Source: Sphaerotilus hippei (GTDB taxonomy: Bacteria > Pseudomonadota > Gammaproteobacteria > Burkholderiales > Burkholderiaceae_C). Taken from it: a DNA stretch of 64,000 bases. The translations under genes and the position numbers were made by a program. Below, in pieces: positions 25,968 through 33,545 of the stretch; position 1 is the stretch's first letter, and every line of letters begins with the position of its first letter. Location of the stretch: positions 186,001 through 250,000 of the forward strand of contig NZ_QJJS01000001.1 in assembly GCF_003201595.1 (NCBI RefSeq), given 5' to 3'. The notes under the pieces are model-generated. The model saw only the letters and a program-made list of their open reading frames with translations. It was not told the origin of the DNA and made no database searches.

Positions 25968-27391
25968 GACGGGGTGTCGGCCGAGGGCCGGGCCGGCACT
26001 TCCAGCGTGAAGGTGGCGCCCAGGCCGGGGCCGTCGCTGCGGGCGACCAGGCTGCCGTCCATCTCGCGCGCGGCCACCACGCAGCTGTGCAGGCCGAAGC
26101 CATGGCCGTTGGCGCGGGTGGTGAAGCCGTGGGCGAAGATGCGCGTGAGGTGCTCGGGCGAGATGCCATCCCCTTCGTCGGCCACGCGGATGCACAGCCG
26201 CTGGTCGGCGGTGATGTGCGCGGCCAGGGTCAGGCAGTGACCCCGGCTGTTCTCGGTGTCCATCGCCTGCTTGGCGTTGCTGATCAGGTTGATCAGGATC
26301 TGCAGCACCTTGTGCTTGTCGATCAGCAGCTCGGGCATGGGCTCGATCTGCCGCACCACCGTGATCTGGTGGCGTGACAGCGCCCCGGCGTTCATGCGCA
26401 GCGCGTCGTCGATCAGCTGCTCGACGCGGGTGGCCACCAGGCTGCTGGAGCCGCCGGCATAGGCCTGCTGCGTGGCCACGATGTCCTTGATGTGCTCGAT
26501 GCTCCGGCCCATCTGGCCCAGCTCGTCGCCCATCGCCCGCTGCTCGTCGACCAGCACCACCGACAGGCGGGCCAGGTAGCCCGGCAGCCGGCGCCCCTGC
26601 TCGGTGTCGGTCAGGAAGGGCGCCAGATCCCCCTCGTGCTCCTGCAGCAGGCCGACGGCCCGGCCCAGCCCCGGCAGCTTGGACTGGCGCAGCTGCTGCG
26701 TGATCACGCCGGCCGACACGTTGACGCTGTTGAGCACGTTGCCGACGTTGTGCAGCACGTTGGTGGCGATCTCGGCCATGCCCGCCTGGCGGGCGCTGTC
26801 GATCAGCTCGGCCTGGGCCTGGCGCAGCTCGGCGGTGCGCTGGCGCACCCGCTCCTCCAGCTCGCCGTGCAGGGCGCTGAGGTGGTCGTTGGCCACCTGC
26901 AGCTCGGCGGTGCGCTGCTGCACGCGCGCTTCCAGCTCGCCGTTGAGGCGGCGCACCTCGGCCTCGGCCTTGCTGCGCTCCTCGACCTGCTGGCGCAGGT
27001 CGTCGTTGACCGCCTGCCACTGGGCCGGGCCGGGCAGGGCGATCGCCTTCGGGATCAGCGGCACCAGCACCAGGGCCGTGCCCACCGACGCCAGCGCGGT
27101 GATGACCTTCACCACCGCGCTGGCCAGGTAGTCGGGGAACCACAGCGTCCACAGCGACATCACGTGCGTGGCCCCGCAGGCCATGATGAACAGGCCGAAC
27201 AGCACGAAGACCCAGCTGAACTGGAGGTCCTTGCGTTCGCGCACCAGCTTGAGCAGGTGGAAGGGAATGGTGGAGTAGGCCGCCGCGGTGATCGCGTCGG
27301 CACCGATGTGGGCCACCATCAGCCCGGGCTGCCAGGACAGGCAGAAACCGTGCGGAATCAGGTTGGCGGTGATGGCGGACCAGGTCGACAT
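25964..27391 (-). CDS. Ethylene-receptor-like (ETR1-type) sensor histidine kinase
   Basis: A 475-residue membrane histidine kinase. The N-terminal three-helix region (about 25-115) aligns without gaps, at a constant offset of seven, with the ethylene-binding domain of Arabidopsis ETR1. The copper/ligand residues D25, Y32, P36, I62, C65 and H69 correspond to D32, Y39, P43, I69, C72 and H76 here (CGATH motif). A coiled coil follows (about 130-200), then a kinase core with phospho-acceptor H214 in NVLHNVGNVLNSV, N-box LINLISNAKQAMD and G-boxes DEGDGIS and GHGFGLH. There is no GAF domain, unlike plant receptors. It is coupled to the REC-PAS-GGDEF gene, so ethylene or a small gas may control cyclic di-GMP. 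Confidence 0.88.
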   Translation of the reverse strand: MSTWSAITANLIPHGFCLSWQPGLMVAHIGADAITAAAYSTIPFHLLKLVRERKDLQFSWVFVLFGLFIMACGATHVMSLWTLWFPDYLASAVVKVITALASVGTALVLVPLIPKAIALPGPAQWQAVNDDLRQQVEERSKAEAEVRRLNGELEARVQQRTAELQVANDHLSALHGELEERVRQRTAELRQAQAELIDSARQAGMAEIATNVLHNVGNVLNSVNVSAGVITQQLRQSKLPGLGRAVGLLQEHEGDLAPFLTDTEQGRRLPGYLARLSVVLVDEQRAMGDELGQMGRSIEHIKDIVATQQAYAGGSSSLVATRVEQLIDDALRMNAGALSRHQITVVRQIEPMPELLIDKHKVLQILINLISNAKQAMDTENSRGHCLTLAAHITADQRLCIRVADEGDGISPEHLTRIFAHGFTTRANGHGFGLHSCVVAAREMDGSLVARSDGPGLGATFTLEVPARPSADTPS

Positions 27392-27584
27392 GGCTTGCTC
27401 GGCGCTCTCGGCTTTCGTGGGCTGCCCTGCAGATTAGTGGCGCGCCCCCGGATCCGATGTCCGGAAATGAGGCCGCCGGGCGTGCATCTCCGGTCTTCTT
27501 CACGTACGATGCCCGCCGGAGTCCGTCATCGGGCTCCGACGTCGCTCGGACGGTTCCGGGCGCTCACGTGAAAGTCACTGCCAC

Positions 27585-28793
27585 ATGTCCTCCAGCTCCT
27601 CGGGCAAGCGCCGCTTCGCCCGCATCGACCGCCTGCCCCCCTACGTCTTCAACATCACGGCCGAGCTCAAGCTCGCCGCGCGCCGCCGTGGCGAGGACAT
27701 CATCGACCTCAGCATGGGCAACCCCGACGGCGCCACGCCCGCGCACATCGTCGCCAAGCTCACCGAGGTCGCGCAAAGGCCCGACACCCACGGCTACTCG
27801 GCCAGCAAGGGCATCCCGCGCCTGCGCCGGGCCATCAGCCACTGGTACCAGGACCGTTACGAGGTCGACATCGACCCCGACAGCGAAGCCATCGTCACGA
27901 TCGGCTCCAAGGAAGGCCTGGCCCACCTGATGCTGGCCACGCTGGACCGGGGCGACACCGTGCTGGTGCCCGATCCGAGCTACCCGATCCACATCTACGG
28001 CGCGGTGATCGCCGGGGCCGACATCCGCAGCGTGCCGCTGGTGCCGGGCGTGGACTTCTTCGCCGAGCTCGAGAAGACCATCCGCGGCAGCTACCCCAAG
28101 CCCAAGATGATGATCCTGGGCTTTCCGAGCAACCCGACCGCGCAGTGCGTCGAGCTCGACTTCTTCGAGCGCGTGATCGCGCTGGCGAAGAAGCACGACA
28201 TCTTCGTCGTGCACGACCTGGCCTACGCCGACATCGTCTTCGACGGCTGGAAGGCGCCCAGCATCATGCAGGTCAAGGGGGCCAAGGACATCGCGGTCGA
28301 GTTCTTCACGCTCAGCAAGAGCTACAACATGGCCGGCTGGCGCATCGGCTTCATGGTCGGCAACCCCGATCTGGTCGCGGCGCTGGCTCGCATCAAGAGC
28401 TACCACGACTACGGCACCTTCACGCCGCTGCAGGTGGCGGCCATCGCCGCGCTGGAAGGCGACCAGCAGTGCGTGAAGGACATCGCCGCGACCTACCAGA
28501 AGCGCCGCGACGTGCTCCACAAGGGCCTGACCGAAGCCGGCTGGCCGGTGGAGAAGCCCAAGGCGTCGATGTACATCTGGGCGAAGATCCCCGAGCACTA
28601 CGCCCACCTGGGCTCGCTGGAGTTCGCCAAGCAGCTGATGGAGCGGGCCAAGGTCTGCGTGTCACCGGGCATCGGCTTCGGCGACCACGGCGACGACCAC
28701 GTGCGCTTCGCCCTGATCGAGAACGAGGGCCGCATCCGCCAGGCGGTGCGTGGCATCAAGGCGATGCTCAAGGCTGACGGGCTGACGGGCTGA
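27585..28793 (+). CDS. alaC: Alanine aminotransferase, AlaC type
   Basis: A 402-residue class I/II aminotransferase dependent on pyridoxal phosphate. The Schiff-base lysine is K245 in [14 protein letters not shown]211 and Y214 in [11 protein letters not shown] are cofactor contacts; N183 sits in FPSNPTA. The whole chain resembles E. coli AlaC, which makes alanine from pyruvate and glutamate. It diverges from the ethylene-receptor-like kinase gene across a 193-bp gap. The last seven codons and the stop lie inside an eight-base tandem repeat (see 28773-28844), so the C-terminal KADGLTG is repeat-encoded. Confidence 0.92.
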   Translation: MSSSSSGKRRFARIDRLPPYVFNITAELKLAARRRGEDIIDLSMGNPDGATPAHIVAKLTEVAQRPDTHGYSASKGIPRLRRAISHWYQDRYEVDIDPDSEAIVTIGSKEGLAHLMLATLDRGDTVLVPDPSYPIHIYGAVIAGADIRSVPLVPGVDFFAELEKTIRGSYPKPKMMILGFPSNPTAQCVELDFFERVIALAKKHDIFVVHDLAYADIVFDGWKAPSIMQVKGAKDIAVEFFTLSKSYNMAGWRIGFMVGNPDLVAALARIKSYHDYGTFTPLQVAAIAALEGDQQCVKDIAATYQKRRDVLHKGLTEAGWPVEKPKASMYIWAKIPEHYAHLGSLEFAKQLMERAKVCVSPGIGFGDHGDDHVRFALIENEGRIRQAVRGIKAMLKADGLTG

Positions 28794-28844
28794 CGGGCTG
28801 ACGGGCTGACGGGCTGACGGGCTGACGGGCTGACGGGCTGACGG
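28773..28844. repeat. Nine-copy octanucleotide tandem repeat GCTGACGG
   Basis: Nine perfect head-to-tail copies of GCTGACGG. The first three copies encode the end of alaC, including its TGA stop at 28791-28793; the other six lie in the gap before the GGDEF-EAL gene. Because an eight-base unit steps through all three frames every 24 bases, the stop is met in the third unit whatever the total number of copies above three. Copy-number change should therefore leave AlaC intact. No other array of this unit is seen in the window. Confidence 0.97.
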
Positions 28845-28971
28845 GCCGGCCACGCGCCCGGCGCCGTCGTGCAAAGGTACCGGCTGACGCCGCCTGAATG
28901 AAGGGGCGTAACAGTCGGTACGGGCCCCCGTCCCGAGATCCTGAAGTGCAAAATACCAACCGGTTCCGGTC

Positions 28972-31434
28972 GTGTCGTTTGGATTGGGCATCACCACCTC
29001 GTGCGGGCCTGCCCGTGAATGGATCTCTGCCTTGTCTTCTTGCTGTCGCCGGTGGTTTGTGCTCCAGATCGAGCGTCTGCGCGCCTGCTGGACCATCCCG
29101 GGCGCGGACGCCGCGCTGGCGGGGCGCCTGCTGAGCCGGCAGGTCCAGAGCACCCCGGTCAGCCGATGGATCACCGAGGTGACGCTGGTCCTCGCGGCGG
29201 TGCTGCTCGCCGTGCTGGCCTGGCTCGACGGCTCGGGGCGGCCCTGGGCCCCGCTCTGGCTGACGGGGGTCGTGCTGACCTGCGTCGGCAAGGTCCGGCT
29301 GCGCTGGCTGGCGGCCTCGGGCCGTGGCCGTTCGCCCCGGCGCTCGATGAGGGCCTTGTCCGCTCACACCTTCTGCGTGGGGGCCGTGTTCTCCAGCTAC
29401 CCGGCCTGGCTGTTCGTGCAGACGAACGACGGCCTGCGCATGGTCATCGCGGCGGTGGTGGCCGGGGCCATCTGCTCGGGGGCGCTGAATGCGGCCCGCA
29501 TGCCGGTGTCGGGCCTGGCCTGGGTCGGCACGCTGACGGGGGTCTCCGGCCTGGCGCTGGCGGCCTCCGGTCGGGTGGTCGATGTCTGCCTGCTGGCGGC
29601 GCTGCTGGCTTATGCGGTCCTGCTGGTCTCGGACATGCTGCTGCTGTCCCGCCAGTTCGTCTCCCGCTGCCAGGCCGAGTTCGAGGCCGAGCGCCAGACG
29701 CAGATGGTCAGCCTGCTGCTCAGCGACGTCGAGGGCTCGTCGCGTGACTGGTTCTGGGAGTGCGACACCGCGGGTCGGCTGACCCATGCCTCCGCGCTGC
29801 TGCCCCAGCTGCTCGGCGTGCCGTCCGATCAGGTGCCGGGCCGTTCGCTGGTGACGCTGCTGCGGGGCGAGGCCCAGCCGCTCGAGATCGAGCGCCGCAC
29901 GGCGCTGCAGCTGCTCGGGGAGCGCCTGGCCGGCCAGCGCCCTTTCCGCGAGCTGGTCGTGCCCCTGCAGGTGGCGGGGGAGCCGCAGTGGTGGGCGCTG
30001 AGCGGCAAGCCGCTGCTCGATGTCAGCGGGCGGCTCGTCGGCTGGCGGGGCGTGGGGGTCGACGTCTCGGCCGCCCGCCGTCACGAGCGTGACCTGCGGC
30101 GCCTGGCCGGCACCGACCCGCTGACCGGCCTGACCAACCGCCACGGCTTCAACCAGTTCCTCGACGGCTGTTTTGCCCCGCCCGATCCGGATGCCGGCGT
30201 GGGCCTGCTGACGCTGGACCTCGACGCCTTCAAGTCGGTCAACGATGCCCACGGCCACGGGGTGGGGGACCGGCTGCTGCACGCGGTCGCACAGCGCCTG
30301 CGGCCGCTGTGCGGCGCCGGTGAATGCCTGGCCCGGCTGGGGGGCGACGAGTACGCGCTGGTGGTGCCCGGCGAGGGTTCGTCCGCCCGGCTGATGGCGC
30401 GTGGCGAGGCGCTGCTGCAGGCCCTGCGCCTGCCGTTCAGCCTGGGCGACCTGCGCATCGAGGTGCGTGGCAGCATCGGGCTGGCCCGCACGTCGCTGCA
30501 TGCCAGCGACGCACAGGGCCTGCAGCAGGCGGCGGACATGGCGCTCTACGCCGCCAAGGACCAGGGGCGCGACACGATCCGCCTGTACGACCACGAGATC
30601 GGCCAGCGGGCCTACAGCCGCGCGCGGCTGATCCGTGACCTGGCCGAGGCCCGGGAGTCCGGCCAGCTGAGGCTGGACTACCAGCCGGTGTTCGACGCCC
30701 GGACCGGCGAGGTCCAGTGTGCCGAGGCGCTGCTGCGCTGGCATCACCCGCAGCGTGGCCTGATGGCGCCGCTGTCCTTCATCTCGCTGGCCGAGGAGAC
30801 CGGCCTGATCGTGCCCATCGGGGCCTGGGTGCTGCGGCAGGCCTGCAGCGACGCGATGGGCTGGCCGCAGCCGCTGAAGGTCGCGGTCAACCTGTCGGCC
30901 GTGCAGCTGCACAGCCGCGGGCTGGTCGACGAGGTCCGCCGCGTGCTGGCCGACACCGGCCTGCCCCCGCACCGCCTGGAGCTCGAGCTGACCGAATCGG
31001 CGCTGGTGCACGACGGTGAAGCGGTGGCCGACACCCTCGTCGCCCTGCACCGGCTGGGCGTGAGCCTGGCGCTGGACGACTTCGGCACCGGCTTCTCCTC
31101 GCTGTCCTACCTGCAGCGCTTCCGCTTCGACCGCCTCAAGATCGACCGTTCGTTCGTGCAGCCGCTGGCGGGCACGCCGAGCGCCGCGTCGATCGCGCTG
31201 GTGCGGGCCATCGTCGGCCTGGCCGATGCGCTGGGCATGCGCTGCACCGCCGAGGGCATCGAGCACGCCGAGCAGACCCGGTTGCTGCAGGGGCTGGGCT
31301 GCGGCGCGCTGCAGGGTTTCCTGCTGGCGCGGCCGATGCCGGCGTCGCAGGTGGGGGACTGCCGCGCAGGCGAGATGCCGCCGGGTGCCGACGAGCGGCA
31401 GACGGCCCCGCCCCGGCCGGTGGTGATGGCCTGA
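28972..31434 (+). CDS. Membrane GGDEF-EAL cyclic di-GMP enzyme
   Basis: An 820-residue protein with about six N-terminal membrane helices (residues about 65-225), a PAS-like region (about 245-365), a GGDEF domain (about 370-535) and an EAL domain (about 550-800). The EAL domain keeps EALLRW, NLSAVQL, ELTES, LDDFGTG, KIDRSF and AEGIEH, so it should cleave cyclic di-GMP. The cyclase motif reads GGDEY rather than GGDEF, so synthesis is uncertain. The true start is unclear: GTG at 28972 gives the longest form, and a GTG at 29059 before LQIERLRA is as likely; neither has a good ribosome site. Confidence 0.87.
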   Translation: MSFGLGITTSCGPAREWISALSSCCRRWFVLQIERLRACWTIPGADAALAGRLLSRQVQSTPVSRWITEVTLVLAAVLLAVLAWLDGSGRPWAPLWLTGVVLTCVGKVRLRWLAASGRGRSPRRSMRALSAHTFCVGAVFSSYPAWLFVQTNDGLRMVIAAVVAGAICSGALNAARMPVSGLAWVGTLTGVSGLALAASGRVVDVCLLAALLAYAVLLVSDMLLLSRQFVSRCQAEFEAERQTQMVSLLLSDVEGSSRDWFWECDTAGRLTHASALLPQLLGVPSDQVPGRSLVTLLRGEAQPLEIERRTALQLLGERLAGQRPFRELVVPLQVAGEPQWWALSGKPLLDVSGRLVGWRGVGVDVSAARRHERDLRRLAGTDPLTGLTNRHGFNQFLDGCFAPPDPDAGVGLLTLDLDAFKSVNDAHGHGVGDRLLHAVAQRLRPLCGAGECLARLGGDEYALVVPGEGSSARLMARGEALLQALRLPFSLGDLRIEVRGSIGLARTSLHASDAQGLQQAADMALYAAKDQGRDTIRLYDHEIGQRAYSRARLIRDLAEARESGQLRLDYQPVFDARTGEVQCAEALLRWHHPQRGLMAPLSFISLAEETGLIVPIGAWVLRQACSDAMGWPQPLKVAVNLSAVQLHSRGLVDEVRRVLADTGLPPHRLELELTESALVHDGEAVADTLVALHRLGVSLALDDFGTGFSSLSYLQRFRFDRLKIDRSFVQPLAGTPSAASIALVRAIVGLADALGMRCTAEGIEHAEQTRLLQGLGCGALQGFLLARPMPASQVGDCRAGEMPPGADERQTAPPRPVVMA

Positions 31435-31461
31435 GCGGGACGTCGACCGCGGCGCGGGCGC

Positions 31462-33462
31462 TCAGGGGCCGGCGGGCAGCAGGTCGCGGGTGTCCACCCA
31501 CCAGACCTCGCCGGTGCGCTGCTGCGCCTCGGCCATCAGGTGCTGCGTGCCCCCGGGGCCGTCGCCGCCGGCGCCGTTCCACAGGCAGATGAAACGCAGC
31601 TTGTCGGGGCCGTGGGCCAGGGCGGTGTTGAGCAGCCAGCGGTTGCCGCGCTCGAAGGGGTCGGTGCCCCGTGGTGGCGGGCCGAGGTCGGCCGGCATCA
31701 TGCGCAGCGGGGTGCCGAGCCGCGGCTTGAGCGCCGCCCAGCGCTGGCGCCAGCGGGCGCCGTCGATGCTGGGCAGGATCGAGCGCTGCACGAACTCCGG
31801 CTCCTCCAGCGGCAGCATCACCTGGCAGCGCACGCCGCGGGCGACGCAGGCCTCGAGGAAGAGCAGGTCGCCCCCCGCGGCGGCCTGGCACAGCGCGAGG
31901 TCGGCCGGACCGGCGTCGTGGTGGGCCAGCGCGGCGTTCAGCCGGTCGGCGGCGGCGCCCTCCATCGCGGGCGGAAAACGCGGTTTCTCGCGGCCGGGCT
32001 GGTCCATCATGTGGCCGGAGAACAGCAGCACCTGGCGTGGCACGAAGGGCGGCTCGCTGCGCCGGATCTCGCGCTCGACGATGTCGAGCGCCAGGGTGGT
32101 CTCCGCCGGACGGAAGCCGAGGTCACGCAGCAGCAGCAGCGTCTGGCGCGAGGAGTCCAGCGCGAACCAGTCCTTGTCGGCGGCGGCGATGGCCGCTCTC
32201 CAGTCGCGGCCGACCGTGGCCGCATCGGCGCACAGCAGGCTCAGCTCGGCCCGCGAGGCACGGGCCCAGTAGTCCCTGGGCGAGCGCTCCAGCGTGCTGT
32301 CGATGGCCCAGCGCACGCCGCCCCGCAGCGCCTCGGTGTCCTCGGGGCGCACCGGGCCGCCCAGGTGCGCACGCATCACGGTCAGCGTCAGCGCGTTGAT
32401 GCCGGAGTAGCAATGGCCCGGATCGGCCGCGAACGCGGTGCGGTAGGGCACGATGGCCTCCTCCAGCAGCGCATCCTCGCCGGTGGCCGCGGCCAGCAGC
32501 GCGGCGGGCTCGACCACGGTGCCGGCCCCGCCGCGGGGCCGCCAGCGCTCGACCCAGCTGTCCTTCTCGACCCGCCCGGCCAGCGCCCAGTTCTCCGCGT
32601 CACTGGCCGCGTCGCCGATCAGCGCATGGACCCAGCCGCGGGCCTCGTCGAACCGGTGCAGCCGCCCCAGGCAGATGGCCTTCTTCTGCCGGCTGGGGAT
32701 GTCGCCGGGGTCGATGGCCAGCGCGGCCTCGAACTGCTCGAGCGCCAGCGCCGGCTGCTGCAGCTTCAGCAGGCTGGTGCCGGCGGTGATGCGGGCCTCC
32801 AGCGCCAGCGCCCGGGTCGGGGTCTCGTCGGCCAGCGTCAGGATGTCGCCCGGCTGGTTGCAGCGCCGTGCCAGCTCCAGGCGCTGGGCCCACTCCTTGT
32901 AGGCGTCGCTGAACTCGTTCGTGCCGCTGAGCAGCAGCTTCTTCCACTGCGGCTGCTGCAGATGGGGCAGCAGCGAGTAGACCGGGCTGACGAGCCGGCG
33001 GGTCGAGCTTTCCAGCGTCTCGCGGGCCATGGCGGTGAGCTGCTCGATGCAGGCGCCCCGGCGGGCCGGGTCGGGCACGCCATCGGGGGTCAGCGCATAA
33101 CGCAGCTTGCGATCGGTGTAGACGTCGAAGGCCTGGGCCGACGTGCTGCCGTTGACGGTGCCGTACACCAGCACGACCCCGCGCATGCGCAGCGCGTGGC
33201 GCACGCCCAGCTCGTACCAGACGTTCGGGTTGGCGATCGTCAGGTCGGCCACCACCAGATCGGCGATCAGCAGCTCCTGGAACATGTCGGTGCGGATGTC
33301 GCCGGCCCGCAGTTCCTCGTCGGCCCGGAAGACCTCGAAGCCGGCGCGGGCCAGCGCCGGCGCCAGCAGCTCCTTGTGCACCCGGTCGAAGTTGATCAGG
33401 CCCTGGCCATCCGGTCCGGGCTTGAGGCCGAAAGGCATCGCGATGAAGGCGTGGGGCTTCAT
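31462..33462 (-). CDS. TIR-like N-terminal domain plus TPR protein (DUF4071-like)
   Basis: A 666-residue soluble protein. Residues about 1-105 form a TIR/nucleoside-deoxyribosyltransferase-like fold: HAFIAMPFG at the start, LADLVVADLTIANPN and the conserved VWYELGVRHAL with candidate catalytic E84. Residues about 110-430 contain TPR-like helices (ALALEQFEAALAIDPGD) resembling the bacterial form of the MAP3K TRAFs-binding domain. The C-terminal part (about 440-660) is alpha/beta (QVLLFSGHMMDQPG, LCQAAAGGDLLFLEACVARG, ending LLPAGP) and may be a second Rossmann-like module. It is 83 bp downstream of the TIR-membrane gene on the same strand. Function unknown; a role in stress or phage response is only a guess. 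Confidence 0.75.
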   Translation of the reverse strand: MKPHAFIAMPFGLKPGPDGQGLINFDRVHKELLAPALARAGFEVFRADEELRAGDIRTDMFQELLIADLVVADLTIANPNVWYELGVRHALRMRGVVLVYGTVNGSTSAQAFDVYTDRKLRYALTPDGVPDPARRGACIEQLTAMARETLESSTRRLVSPVYSLLPHLQQPQWKKLLLSGTNEFSDAYKEWAQRLELARRCNQPGDILTLADETPTRALALEARITAGTSLLKLQQPALALEQFEAALAIDPGDIPSRQKKAICLGRLHRFDEARGWVHALIGDAASDAENWALAGRVEKDSWVERWRPRGGAGTVVEPAALLAAATGEDALLEEAIVPYRTAFAADPGHCYSGINALTLTVMRAHLGGPVRPEDTEALRGGVRWAIDSTLERSPRDYWARASRAELSLLCADAATVGRDWRAAIAAADKDWFALDSSRQTLLLLRDLGFRPAETTLALDIVEREIRRSEPPFVPRQVLLFSGHMMDQPGREKPRFPPAMEGAAADRLNAALAHHDAGPADLALCQAAAGGDLLFLEACVARGVRCQVMLPLEEPEFVQRSILPSIDGARWRQRWAALKPRLGTPLRMMPADLGPPPRGTDPFERGNRWLLNTALAHGPDKLRFICLWNGAGGDGPGGTQHLMAEAQQRTGEVWWVDTRDLLPAGP

Positions 33463-33545
33463 GGTCGGGTCCGCGGGGTCGTGCTGCGTGGTTCGTCCCG
33501 TCTGCGCAGGCAGCGGCGGGCGTCGGTCGAGGGCCGCGGCCGGCT

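Noticed and set aside
28773-28844. CRISPR-like repeat
   Set aside because: The unit is only eight bases and the copies are directly joined without spacers; it is a simple tandem repeat.
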